Below, piece by piece: positions 1-7,958 of a stretch of 26,377 nucleotides of DNA (within the stretch, counting starts at the first letter, position 1; each line of letters begins with the position of its first letter). Source of the DNA: CAZUFB01 sp048173955 (GTDB taxonomy: Bacteria > Actinomycetota > Coriobacteriia > Coriobacteriales > UMGS124); the NCBI GenBank assembly GCA_048173955.1, contig DBEYOB010000175.1:1-26377 (forward strand). The letters run 5' to 3'. Position numbers and translations under genes: made by a program. The notes beneath the pieces were generated by a model, which was not told where the DNA came from, did no database searches, and was given only the letters and a program-made list of their open reading frames with translations.

Positions 1-287
1 TGATCTCGGTCGAGTGGGCGCGCATCCCGCACCTCTACTACGACTTCTACGTGTACCAGTACGCGACGGGCTTCGCTGCGGCGATCGCCCTGTCGCAGCG
101 CATCCTTGCGGAGGGCGAGCCGGCGGCGGCCGACTACCTGGACTTCCTTGCGGGCGGCTGCTCCAAGTCGCCGATCGACCTTCTGCGGGGCGCGGGCGTG
201 GACATGACGACCGCCGAGCCGATAGAAAACGCGCTTGCCGAGTTCTCGAGCCTGCTCGACGAGTTTGCCGCCATGATGGGGGCCTAA
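1..287 (+). CDS. pepF: Oligoendopeptidase F, C-terminal fragment (M3 family)
   Basis: Only the last ~94 codons are present, read from base 3, so the gene starts outside the window. The fragment has the pattern that ends PepF/M3B oligoendopeptidases: a Tyr/Phe-rich stretch (HLYYDFYVYQYATGF) followed by an acidic helical tail with a GVDM segment. In intact enzymes the FYxYxY(A/S)TG segment lies after the zinc site (HExxH) and helps bind the peptide; the zinc site itself is upstream and not visible. The family consists of cytoplasmic zinc peptidases that cut short peptides. The stop is TAA at 285-287, followed by two hairpins before the convergent flavoprotein gene. The family call is from remembered consensus and is fairly secure; the exact subfamily is not. 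Confidence 0.85.
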   Translation, partial: ISVEWARIPHLYYDFYVYQYATGFAAAIALSQRILAEGEPAAADYLDFLAGGCSKSPIDLLRGAGVDMTTAEPIENALAEFSSLLDEFAAMMGA

Positions 288-310
288 GCAGCGCCCCGGT
301 GCGCAGGGGT

Positions 311-336
311 CGGGGTCGGCCGCCACGGCCGGCCCC
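311..336 (+). terminator. Hairpin after pepF
   Basis: Bases 312-321 pair with 327-336 (10-bp GC-rich stem with one G-T wobble, 5-base loop), 24 bases after the pepF stop. No T tract follows, so it may be a transcript-end stabiliser or part of a tandem terminator with the stronger hairpin at 378-415. Confidence 0.4.
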
Positions 337-377
337 GATCGTCCGATTAGGGCCTCCCATTTTGGTGCCGCATGCTA

Positions 378-415
378 AAGGGCGCGGATCGGGCATACGT
401 CCGATCCGCGCCCTT
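378..415. terminator. Bidirectional terminator between convergent genes
   Basis: There is a perfect 15-bp inverted repeat, 378-392 with 401-415, around an 8-base loop (gcatacgt). It begins with AA and ends with TT and is followed by TTGCTGTGT. It sits between the convergent pepF (ends 287) and flavoprotein (ends 461) genes, where a terminator serving both strands is expected. Confidence 0.75.
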
Positions 416-460
416 GCTGTGTGCCCGCCACAAGGGACAGGCATGCCTTCTGGCTGGTGA

Positions 461-2284
461 CTACGCCTCGGCAGCGGCGGAGTCGGCCGCGCTGACCTCG
501 CCGTCGGCCGTGGGCCATGCGCCTGCGGCCGCCTTGCCGGAGAGGTAGCCAAAGGTCAGTGCGGTGGCGTGCGACACGCCGCCGATGGTGACCGGGTAGT
601 CCTGCAGGATGCGGCCACCCATGTTGTTGCCGGCGGCGTACAGGCCCTCGATGGGCTGGTAGTCGTAGTCGATGACCTGCAGCGTCTCAGGATCGATCAT
701 CAGGCCACCCAGGCAGACCAGCATGGCGCCGGCGCCGATCTGGGTGGCGTAGAACGGCGGGGTCTCGATGGGGAACATGCGGCTGGAGGTCTTGCCGAAG
801 TCCTCGTCCACGCCCTTGGCGCACAGCTCGTTGTAGCGGGCGATGGAGTCGAGCATGTTCTGGCGCGCCTCGTCGGTGAGGTCGAGCTGGGCGACGAGGT
901 CCTCGAGCGTGTCTGCGATGGCGATGCAGTTGCCCTCGACCTCCTCGCGGCTGCTGATGGAGGTGCGGCCGATCGTCATGCCGTAGCCCTCCAGGTGCGG
1001 GTTCTCGCTCTCGTCAACGATGTGGTTCACGCTGCCGTGGGCGCAGCCCATCAGGCCCACCTGGTCGGGATAGTTGTCGTCGAAAATCTGGATGGCGATG
1101 TCACCCGGCTGGCGATAGATCTGGGTCGACAGCTGCTGGCCGGCGACGTCCTCATTGCAGAAGCGCTTGCCGTCGGTGTTGGCCAGGAAGAAGGCGTCGC
1201 AGCCCAGGGCGCCGCCCAGGGTGTGGGTCATGGGGGCGTGGGGGCCGTCCTCCATCTTGGCGCCGATCCACATGCCCATCTGCTGGCCCTCGCCGATGTT
1301 GGTGGGGTTGCCGGCGGCGTCCATGTTCATCCACATGGCGCTGTAGGTACGCCCGCCGCAGTAGTACTTCACCATGTCGGCGTTGCTGCCGTAGTCACCG
1401 GCCGCCATGATGACGCCCTTGGCCGCATTGACCTTGATGTAGTTGCCGTCGATGTCCTGGCAGATGACGCCCTGCACGCGGCCCTCGTTGTTGGGGCGTA
1501 CGAGCTGACGGGCCCAGGTGCTGAAGCGGAACTCGACGCCGGCCTCGAGGGCGGCCTGGTAGTTGACCTCCATGATGCCGCCCTGGTCGGGGATGAACGA
1601 GAGCGTGGCCTCGGGGTAGGTGGGCGAGTATTCCTTGGTCACGTCGTAGGCCTCGGGCGCGGGGAAGTGCGTGGGCTGCAGGGTGATGCGCGAGGTGTCG
1701 TAGGTCAGCGCGTCCATGGGGATGAAGTCGTAGTCGCCGTTCGTGGGCGCGAGGAACCAGTCGAACGCCTCGCCGCTGTACTGAGCGTACAGGTTCCAGA
1801 CGCGCTGGTCGGGACGGTAGCCCATCTCCTTCATGAGGTCGTTGATGGCGGCCTTCACGTCAAAGGTGATGCCGTTCTCCTGCTGGACGGTGCTGTTGTA
1901 GATGCCGTACTGGCCCGAGCGGTACTGGTAGCTCGTGGCCTTCTCGATGCAGATGGTCTTGACGCCCTGCTCGGCGGCGGCGCGGGCGGCGGTCAGGCCG
2001 GCGACGCCGCAGCCCACGACCACGACGTCGGCGTCGACGGTCTCGGAGATCTGGTCGTCGGAGATGGGGTCGGGCGCGGTCAGCCAGCTCGTGTCGATGG
2101 GGGTGTTGCGCATGGAGTCGCTGCCCTCGGCGGTGAAGCCGCCTGCCGAGCCGGGGTCGACGGCCTCGCCGTGCTCGGAGGCCTCCTCGGCCAGGGCGCC
2201 GGTGGCCACGCTTGCCATGGCGGCGACACCGGCCATGGTGGCAGCACCGGTGACGAAGTTGCGACGCGAGATATCGTGGGACAT
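461..2284 (-). CDS. Exported FAD-dependent reductase (fumarate-reductase flavoprotein family), reductase 1
   Basis: The product is 607 residues. The start is ATG at 2284, preceded by AAAGGA; an in-frame extension to 2401 has no signal or homology and is not used. A twin-arginine signal is present (SRRNF at residues 6-10, then a hydrophobic Ala-rich stretch ending near residue 32), so the folded flavoprotein is probably exported. FAD-binding follows: DADVVVVGCGVAGL with the glycine triad at 91, 93 and 96 and an acidic residue near 114. The C-terminus carries a second FAD contact (GLYAAGNN...GG, then a helix with FGYLSGKAA). This is FAD_binding_2 architecture. There is no FMN-binding or haem domain, so electrons must come from a separate donor. 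The usual NRLGGN-like substrate segment is replaced by ILQDYPVTIGG, so the acceptor is probably not fumarate; it is unknown. The gene diverges from a LuxR-type gene at 2621, its likely regulator. Confidence 0.85.
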   Translation of the reverse strand: MSHDISRRNFVTGAATMAGVAAMASVATGALAEEASEHGEAVDPGSAGGFTAEGSDSMRNTPIDTSWLTAPDPISDDQISETVDADVVVVGCGVAGLTAARAAAEQGVKTICIEKATSYQYRSGQYGIYNSTVQQENGITFDVKAAINDLMKEMGYRPDQRVWNLYAQYSGEAFDWFLAPTNGDYDFIPMDALTYDTSRITLQPTHFPAPEAYDVTKEYSPTYPEATLSFIPDQGGIMEVNYQAALEAGVEFRFSTWARQLVRPNNEGRVQGVICQDIDGNYIKVNAAKGVIMAAGDYGSNADMVKYYCGGRTYSAMWMNMDAAGNPTNIGEGQQMGMWIGAKMEDGPHAPMTHTLGGALGCDAFFLANTDGKRFCNEDVAGQQLSTQIYRQPGDIAIQIFDDNYPDQVGLMGCAHGSVNHIVDESENPHLEGYGMTIGRTSISSREEVEGNCIAIADTLEDLVAQLDLTDEARQNMLDSIARYNELCAKGVDEDFGKTSSRMFPIETPPFYATQIGAGAMLVCLGGLMIDPETLQVIDYDYQPIEGLYAAGNNMGGRILQDYPVTIGGVSHATALTFGYLSGKAAAGAWPTADGEVSAADSAAAEA

Positions 2285-2620
2285 TGCTGCGTTCCTTTCT
2301 CGAACTTTCGGTGCGGCGGACTGGGGCTCGCCCACCTTGTCCATGGCACGTGCCGGGCGCGAGCGCAACCCACGCGGTTTCGGGCGTCGGCACGGTGCCA
2401 CTTGTCGATGACTACGCTATCCGACCAGGCCGCGATGCGCTATCGACCGAAATTATCCGAGTGCCCGTCACGGGAAAACGGGGTCGACAATTATGGTCGA
2501 TGGGGTGCCCTGACGAGCGGAAAAGCGCTAAGCTATGGTCATGCGTTGTCACGATTTGAACGAAAGCTGCCGCGGCGACGAGCACGAGGGGTTGTGGCTG
2601 GCGAGGCAGGGAGGACGGCT
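2285..2620. other. Divergent intergenic control region
   Basis: This 336-base stretch between reductase 1 and the LuxR gene has no convincing gene. It holds a candidate + strand promoter (2510-2539) and an imperfect inverted repeat whose 7-bp cores (atcgacc 2442-2448, ggtcgat 2495-2501) extend into similar AT-rich flanks on their inner sides. That repeat is a plausible but unproven operator. Confidence 0.35.
2510..2539 (+). promoter_or_regulatory. Candidate promoter for LuxR gene 1
   Basis: CTGACG (2510-2515) and TATGGT (2534-2539) are separated by 18 bases, a weak match to the vegetative consensus. It would start transcription near 2546 and so supports the TTG start at 2621 over in-frame starts further upstream. 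Confidence 0.3.
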
Positions 2621-4186
2621 TTGTCTGGTGCTGATGCGCGCTCATGCGCTTCCGGGCGTCGGTTTGATCCACGCTACCTCGCGCTCGCGCTTTACTGGGT
2701 CTTTGTCGGCATGATGTTCAACTCGTCTTTGGGGTCGGACGTCGCCCTGCTGCCCGGGGTCAATGTCGCGCTGTACGTGCATCTCCTGTCGATACTCGGT
2801 GGTTGTCTTGGGTACGCGGCCATCATGCTCGCTGCTCGCTTCGGGCATCTGGGCGTGCTTCCACGTCGGGCGACGGTAGGCGCTTGCGTGCTCGTACAGT
2901 CTGCCTCGTCTGCGCTGTGCCACATCTTCGGGTATAGCCTCGCTCTTACGGGCACGCTCTCCGCTATCGGCGGCGTGGCGGCGGCGTTTCCGCTTGTGGC
3001 CTGGGCGGAGCTCTATGCGGGGCTCGGAAAGCGCGAGCTCGTCGGCTACTCGGCCGCGTCATTTCTCCTTTCGGCCGTGATTTGCGGGGCGTGTTCTGCG
3101 CTCGGTGCTTCCGTTGAGTTTGCCGCTTTGGTAGCCAGCCCTATCGGGATGTTCCTGATGCTTCCGCGCGACAGGGCCGATGCGCGGGCAGCGGCTGAAC
3201 CCACGATACAACTCGACGCAAGCGGGGGCGAGGGCTCCAGCCAACGACGTGTCGACCGGCAAGGGCCGCAGGGCCAGCACGGACGACTCTGGAAGGCGTT
3301 GGTGACGCTGGGGGCGTTCATGCTCGTGATCGGAGTCATGCGTGTCGGCTCCGGGAATTTTTTCGCGGCGCTTTCCAACGCGGATGAAGCGGCTGGGCTG
3401 GCCGCTAGCGCGGGTGGGGCCGCATCCGTCTTGCCCGCTCGCACGGGCAGCCTCGCCCCCGATGTTGCCCAGCTCGCGTTTCAGGTTGTCACCATGGGCG
3501 TGCTGGTTTGGTACGCATGGGGATCGTCGCGGCCGAGCATCCGCCTCGGGTGGTTCTACAAGTCGGCGATCCTGCTGGTCGTCATTGTCGTCACGCTGAT
3601 CCTCGACCTTGCGGAGAACGTGGGGCTTACCTGGCTGAACGTCGCGGCGGAATGCTGCGCAAGCGTGGTGGAGGTGTGCGGCTGGGTGCTGCTGATAGAC
3701 GTCGCGCGCTCCTCGCTGAGGCGCGTGGCCGAGGTCGTGTCATTGGGCCGGCTGGTTGTCCATGTCGCGCTCGGCGGCGGCACGCTTACTGCCCTGTGGC
3801 TGGGACAGGGGGAACTGGTTTCGCTCCTCGGCGCTTTTGTCGTTGTGCTTGTGGCGGCTGGGCTATTCCTGCTCGACGTCGGCTCGTCCCCCGTACTCTT
3901 CGACATCGACGTGGCGCCGGAGAGCTTCGTCGAGAGCAACCCGCACGCCCTGCCTCATCAGGTGCACGTGAGGGCCGAGGAATTCGCGCAGGCGTATCGG
4001 TTCACGGCACGCGAGCGCGAGGTCTTTGCGCTGTGGATAACCAGCCACGGGCTCAAGCAGATCCAGGAGGACCTGGGGATGTCGGAATCCACTCTCAAGA
4101 CGCACATTCGGCATATCTATGGCAAGTGCGAGGTACATAGCCGCAGCGAGCTCGTCGATATGCTCGAGGAGTTCGCCGGCCACTAG
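2621..4186 (+). CDS. Membrane-embedded LuxR-family regulator 1
   Basis: The product is 521 residues from TTG at 2621, chosen because gggagg (2609-2614) lies 6 bases upstream and hydrophobic helices begin soon after. An in-frame ATG at 2414 is possible but lacks such a site. About ten to twelve hydrophobic segments fill residues ~18-420, interrupted by a charged, probably cytoplasmic loop at ~185-225. A LuxR/GerE helix-turn-helix ends the protein (residues ~459-521: FTAREREVFALW, then MSESTLKTHIRHIYGKC). This architecture is common in Coriobacteriia next to flavoprotein reductases; the membrane part is presumed to sense a ligand or transported compound. It diverges from reductase 1, its likely target. 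The domain call is secure; the ligand and target are inference. Confidence 0.85.
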   Translation: MSGADARSCASGRRFDPRYLALALYWVFVGMMFNSSLGSDVALLPGVNVALYVHLLSILGGCLGYAAIMLAARFGHLGVLPRRATVGACVLVQSASSALCHIFGYSLALTGTLSAIGGVAAAFPLVAWAELYAGLGKRELVGYSAASFLLSAVICGACSALGASVEFAALVASPIGMFLMLPRDRADARAAAEPTIQLDASGGEGSSQRRVDRQGPQGQHGRLWKALVTLGAFMLVIGVMRVGSGNFFAALSNADEAAGLAASAGGAASVLPARTGSLAPDVAQLAFQVVTMGVLVWYAWGSSRPSIRLGWFYKSAILLVVIVVTLILDLAENVGLTWLNVAAECCASVVEVCGWVLLIDVARSSLRRVAEVVSLGRLVVHVALGGGTLTALWLGQGELVSLLGAFVVVLVAAGLFLLDVGSSPVLFDIDVAPESFVESNPHALPHQVHVRAEEFAQAYRFTAREREVFALWITSHGLKQIQEDLGMSESTLKTHIRHIYGKCEVHSRSELVDMLEEFAGH

Positions 4187-4627
4187 AGAGGGCGCGCGGG
4201 CTGATCCCCCGTGTCGAAGCTGCCGGAGGGCTTCTGGTTGGATCCTGCATGTAGAGAGCGCGCCGCGGAGAACGAGTCGCGCGCGAAAAAACGCTTTCGA
4301 TGGACAAACTTTTCGGTTGGGAGAGACTTTTGAAGGGCTGCGTATTTACAGACGGGCGAAATCGACGTGATAACTCATCAATCAATGAGACAAATGACCA
4401 AACCAAAGTACCAAAGTCTCTCCCAACCGTGATATTTGTCCATTGCGGACGATTTTTCGTGCGCGAGGCAATCGTGTGCCGGGTATCGGCCTCCGCCGGC
4501 GGTAGTGCGCCGTGCTGACGCCCAAGTGGCTCGTTTTGCATCGCATCTGTTGCACAGCTGACCGGCAATTTTCCCCGCACGTGCCCCCGCGTCGGGAACG
4601 ACCGCCCGCCGCTTGCCCCGCCCGCGG
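4187..4627. other. Gene-free stretch between convergent LuxR genes
   Basis: This 441-base stretch lies between the ends of the two LuxR genes. Its centre (4278-4465) is an AT-richer inverted-repeat element described separately. No credible coding frame or RNA gene was seen on either side of it. Confidence 0.6.
4278..4465. repeat. 188-bp inverted-repeat element (MITE-like)
   Basis: Two 53-base arms, 4278-4330 and 4413-4465, are inverted copies of each other. The inner 17 bases are perfect (cggttgggagagacttt at 4314-4330 against its complement at 4413-4429), and the outer parts match with scattered differences. The 82-base centre is AT-richer than the surroundings and codes for nothing obvious. 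It could be a non-autonomous mobile element or an unusually long two-way terminator. No clear target-site duplication was seen. Confidence 0.6.
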
Positions 4628-6058
4628 CTACCGGTTCTCGCCGGGCCGTTCTTCCCGGCCTTCCCCCAGAGCCTCGGCGAGCTCCCTGCGTCCGGATACC
4701 CGCGCCTTGCGATAGATGCGGTTCGCATGCGATTTCACGGTTCCCTCGGCGATGCAGAGGTCACGGCCGATCTGTGCGAGCGTCTTGTCCTCGATCAGCA
4801 GCCGCAGAACTTCGCTCTCGCGTTCGCTGAGACCGAACCGCTCGGCGGCGCGCTGGATGCGCATGATGGCGGCCGCGCGCTCGTCGGCGGGCCCGCCCTC
4901 CCGGACGTTGAGCCCCCAGAACGGGGCGCCGCGCCTGCCGCTGCGCATGAACGCCAGCGCGACGCCGGCTGCGACGGGGCAGGCCGCGAGCGCGAGGACC
5001 CCGTAGAACCCATCGGGCATGAGCGCCTCGACCTGGGGGAGCTGCAGGGACTTGCCGGCGAGCGACGCCAGGTAGCGCATCGCAATCTGGACGCCGAAGA
5101 GATACGTCGCGCTGGTCCCGGCCGTGCGCGCCAGGCTTCCCATCTCCACGTTTGCGAGGATGCGGCAGACGAAGAACCCGAACGTCACGAAAAGGTTGGC
5201 GATGGTGGGATCCATGCCCGGAAAGCCGCAGAACAGCGCGCCCCCGCATATGGCCAACGGCGCACCGAGACGGTAGACATCACTGAAGCCGAAGCGCTCC
5301 GACTGGAGCAGCACGACCACCACGACGATCAGCGCGGGCAACAGCTTGCTGAGTGAGGTGATGACCACGCTGCTCTCGCTTGTCTTGTCGACGAGGCCGT
5401 AGCAGAACGCGTATGCGGCGATTACGGCGAGGAGCATTTTCGGAGCAGGCGCAACGCTGCGGGGCGCCCGCGGAAGGTCTTGGGCGGGGAGGCTCCGGAA
5501 CGCGCACAGGAGCGCTGCGGTCGACAGGCAGGGGAGGGCCGCCATTCCCATGGGGAGGAAGGCGGGGTCGAGGCAGAGCAGGACCGCGCGGATCAGCTCT
5601 CCGGCCAGTGCCGAGCAGGCGGTGTACAGCGCGATGCGCACCGGGCTCAGGCAGGAGAAGTACTCCCGCCAGAGGAGGAGCATCGCCGCCGTCCCCACGG
5701 TCGCCAGGGCGCCGCCGGCAAGGAAGGTCGTCCCGTTACCGGCCCCCCACGCGCTCAAGAGCGTTCCTGCGGCCACGGCGACGCACGACGCGCCGACGAC
5801 GGGACGGCGCAGTGCGAGCGGGGCGGCCTTGCGGGTGAGCATGGCGAAAACGAGACATGCGGCAACAAGCACCAGGTCGAGCGCGATTTCGGAGACGGAG
5901 GGGTCCGCGGCCCCGATTGGCTCGATGCGCGTGTGGAAGAGCGTGAGCCACGCCGAGGCGGCCCCGGCCCCCACGACGAAGGCCGGGACGTCGAGCCGCT
6001 CTTTCCAGGCACGTTCGGGATGGGCGGTTATATCGAGAAACCCTTTGAGCTTTTCCAT
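4628..6058 (-). CDS. Membrane-embedded LuxR-family regulator 2
   Basis: The product is 476 residues from ATG at 6058, where the protein begins MEKLKGFLD and a weak GGAAG precedes the start; an in-frame ATG at 6091 has no ribosome-binding site. Residues ~35-385 contain roughly ten to twelve hydrophobic helices. The C-terminal LuxR/GerE helix-turn-helix is at residues ~408-476 (LSERESEVLRLL, then IAEGTVKSHANRIYRKA). It diverges from reductase 2 across 161 bases and converges on LuxR gene 1. By analogy with other coriobacterial pairs it probably controls reductase 2. Its sequence differs substantially from LuxR 1 in the membrane part, consistent with a different signal. The domain call is firm; the role is inferred from position. 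Confidence 0.85.
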   Translation of the reverse strand: MEKLKGFLDITAHPERAWKERLDVPAFVVGAGAASAWLTLFHTRIEPIGAADPSVSEIALDLVLVAACLVFAMLTRKAAPLALRRPVVGASCVAVAAGTLLSAWGAGNGTTFLAGGALATVGTAAMLLLWREYFSCLSPVRIALYTACSALAGELIRAVLLCLDPAFLPMGMAALPCLSTAALLCAFRSLPAQDLPRAPRSVAPAPKMLLAVIAAYAFCYGLVDKTSESSVVITSLSKLLPALIVVVVVLLQSERFGFSDVYRLGAPLAICGGALFCGFPGMDPTIANLFVTFGFFVCRILANVEMGSLARTAGTSATYLFGVQIAMRYLASLAGKSLQLPQVEALMPDGFYGVLALAACPVAAGVALAFMRSGRRGAPFWGLNVREGGPADERAAAIMRIQRAAERFGLSERESEVLRLLIEDKTLAQIGRDLCIAEGTVKSHANRIYRKARVSGRRELAEALGEGREERPGENR

Positions 6059-6082
6059 GCTTCCAGTGTAGCGGAATGCTTG

Positions 6083-6115
6083 GTAATCCATGGCGGTTTA
6101 CATGCGGTGGATTAC
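6083..6115. promoter_or_regulatory. Inverted repeat between LuxR 2 and reductase 2
   Basis: gtaatcca (6083-6090) and tggattac (6108-6115) form perfect 8-bp arms 17 bases apart, i.e. about 25 bp start to start. The position, in the 161-base divergent gap, suits an operator for the LuxR-type regulator, but no promoter could be assigned with confidence. Confidence 0.35.
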
Positions 6116-6219
6116 ACGAACCAACCGTTTCGGCCTCCGCCGGGGCTTTTTGGCTTACATGCCCGGGCCGTACGGTGGGACCGCTTCAGTTTGCCCGATA
6201 CAACCGAAAGGACGCGATC

Positions 6220-7806
6220 ATGACCACTTCCATCTCTCGCTGCGACGCCCTGAAGCTCGGGTCCGCCGCTGCGGCCGCGACCGTCGCCACGGCCGCCCTG
6301 ACGACCGCCGCCCTGGCCGACGAGGCCGTATCCGACGAGCCCGCTGCCGCGACCTCCGAACTCCCGGGAGGCATCCTGCCCGCCGAGCTGACCGAAACGC
6401 CCGTCGTGATCGACCCCATCACCGACTTCGCCGACGAGAAAACCTACGACGTCGTGATCGTGGGCTGCGGCACCACCGGCATGCCCGCCGCGCTGGCCGC
6501 CATGGATCAGGGTGCCACGGTCGCCGTGCTTCAAAAGCAGGAGGTCGCCCTCGCCCAGGGCATGCTGTGCGCCCGTGTGGTGAAGGAGGAGAGCACCGAG
6601 GTCGGCATCGCCCAGTATGTTCACGAAATGCACGCCCTCTACGACCACCGTCCCGACATCAACCTGCAGCGCGAGTATGCGGAGCGTTCGGGCGAGGCTG
6701 TCGACTGGTACATGGCCAAGCTCGACGGCATCGGATTTGCCGACTACACCGAGAGCGACTCCAAGAACCACGAGTACGACGACGGCAACTGCCAGGTGCG
6801 TGGCTGGCTTTTCTCGGGTAGCATGATGGCCCCCACCCAGGCGCTCGCCGAGGCCTACAACGGCAACGGCATCGACATCTACTACGAGACCCCCGGCGTG
6901 CAGCTCGTCTCCGAGGGCGGTGCCGTGACCGGTGTGGTGGGCCGGGACGCCGACGGCAACTTCATCAAGTTCAACGCCGCCAAAGGCGTCATCCTCGCCA
7001 CGGGCGACTATCAGAACAACGCCGCCCTTGTGGGGCACTACTGCGTCGACGCCCAGCCGTTCGGCCGCAAGCAGTCGTACAAGACCGGCGACGGCCACCT
7101 CATGGGCATGGCTGCAGGCGCCGTGATGGAGCCCGGCTGCCATTGCAAGATGATCCACGGCGGCAAGGGCTGCTTCCGCGAGGAGCCCTTCCTGGCCGTG
7201 AACATCAACGGCGAGCGCTTCATGTACGAAGACGTCGCGTATGGCGCCCGCAACACCATCCTGCGCGACCAGCCTGACCTCAAGATGTATTCCATCTTTG
7301 ACGACAACTACACCGAGCAGGTCTACGGCTGGGGCAGCGACCCCACGGTGAAGACCGTCGCCAACGGGACGCCTGAGCAGATCGCCGGGTACGTTGAGGA
7401 CGGCACCCTGCTGAGCTCGGACACCCTCGAGGGCCTCGCCGAGGCCGCCGGCCTGCCCGTGGATGCCTTCGTCGCCACGGTGGAGCGCTACAACGAGCTG
7501 TGCGAGCAGGGGGCCGACGTCGACTTCGGCAAGTCGTCCAAGTACATGCAGCCTCTTGCCCAGCCGCCGTACTACGCCATGCTGCGCGAATACTCTATCG
7601 CCGCCATCCCCGCCGGCTTGGTGATCGACGTCAACGGCCAGTGCAAAGATGCCGAGGGCAACCTTATCCCCGGCCTGTTCGCCGCCGGCAACTGCTCGGG
7701 TCCCTTCTACAGCGCCACCGACTACTCGCTGTCCACCATGGGCCTGTCGATTGGCCGCTGCGTGACCTTCGGCTATCTCACCGGCACCCACGTCGCCTCG
7801 CTGTAA
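6220..7806 (+). CDS. FAD-dependent reductase (fumarate-reductase flavoprotein family), reductase 2
   Basis: The product is 528 residues from ATG at 6220, preceded by GAAAGGA. The N-terminus resembles a twin-arginine signal, but the expected RR is R-C (ISRCDALKLG, residues 5-14), followed by a normal Ala/Thr-rich hydrophobic stretch to residue ~33. FAD motif: YDVVIVGCGTTGMPAA with glycines 82, 84 and 87. The C-terminus has the second FAD contact (LFAAGNCSG) and a helix with FGYLTG. It is clearly related to reductase 1: both have a NGERF/DGKRF element and an IFDDNY segment. No FMN or haem domain is present. The substrate segment reads DYSLSTMGLSIGR instead of a canonical fumarate-type motif, so the acceptor is unknown. 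It diverges from LuxR 2. If the R-to-C change blocks export, the enzyme would work in the cytoplasm. Confidence 0.85.
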   Translation: MTTSISRCDALKLGSAAAAATVATAALTTAALADEAVSDEPAAATSELPGGILPAELTETPVVIDPITDFADEKTYDVVIVGCGTTGMPAALAAMDQGATVAVLQKQEVALAQGMLCARVVKEESTEVGIAQYVHEMHALYDHRPDINLQREYAERSGEAVDWYMAKLDGIGFADYTESDSKNHEYDDGNCQVRGWLFSGSMMAPTQALAEAYNGNGIDIYYETPGVQLVSEGGAVTGVVGRDADGNFIKFNAAKGVILATGDYQNNAALVGHYCVDAQPFGRKQSYKTGDGHLMGMAAGAVMEPGCHCKMIHGGKGCFREEPFLAVNINGERFMYEDVAYGARNTILRDQPDLKMYSIFDDNYTEQVYGWGSDPTVKTVANGTPEQIAGYVEDGTLLSSDTLEGLAEAAGLPVDAFVATVERYNELCEQGADVDFGKSSKYMQPLAQPPYYAMLREYSIAAIPAGLVIDVNGQCKDAEGNLIPGLFAAGNCSGPFYSATDYSLSTMGLSIGRCVTFGYLTGTHVASL

Positions 7807-7827
7807 AGCGCGCGCCTCGTGGCCGAT

Positions 7828-7864
7828 GCGCCCGCCCGTCTGCCGACCGGCGACGGGCGGGCGC
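7828..7864. terminator. Terminator after reductase 2
   Basis: A perfect 13-bp GC stem (7828-7840 with 7852-7864) around an 11-base loop is followed on the + strand by GTTTCTTG. It lies 21 bases after the stop of reductase 2. A second small hairpin (7889-7895 with 7901-7907) follows, so this convergent gap probably ends both reductase 2 and the LysR gene. Confidence 0.7.
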
Positions 7865-7958
7865 GTTTCTTGCGGGCGGCATCGGCGTGCCCGGGATGCG
7901 CCCGGGCCCCACCTGCAGGTCTTCATCTGGCCAAAGCGGGGCCTGCCTGCCCGCACGC

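Noticed and set aside
569..2620. Very long + strand open frame continuing from opposite reductase 1 into the LuxR gene
   Set aside because: Up to 2284 it is the antisense of reductase 1; the frame stays open because of GC-rich codons. Only the part from about 2621, with a ribosome-binding site and membrane helices, is real.
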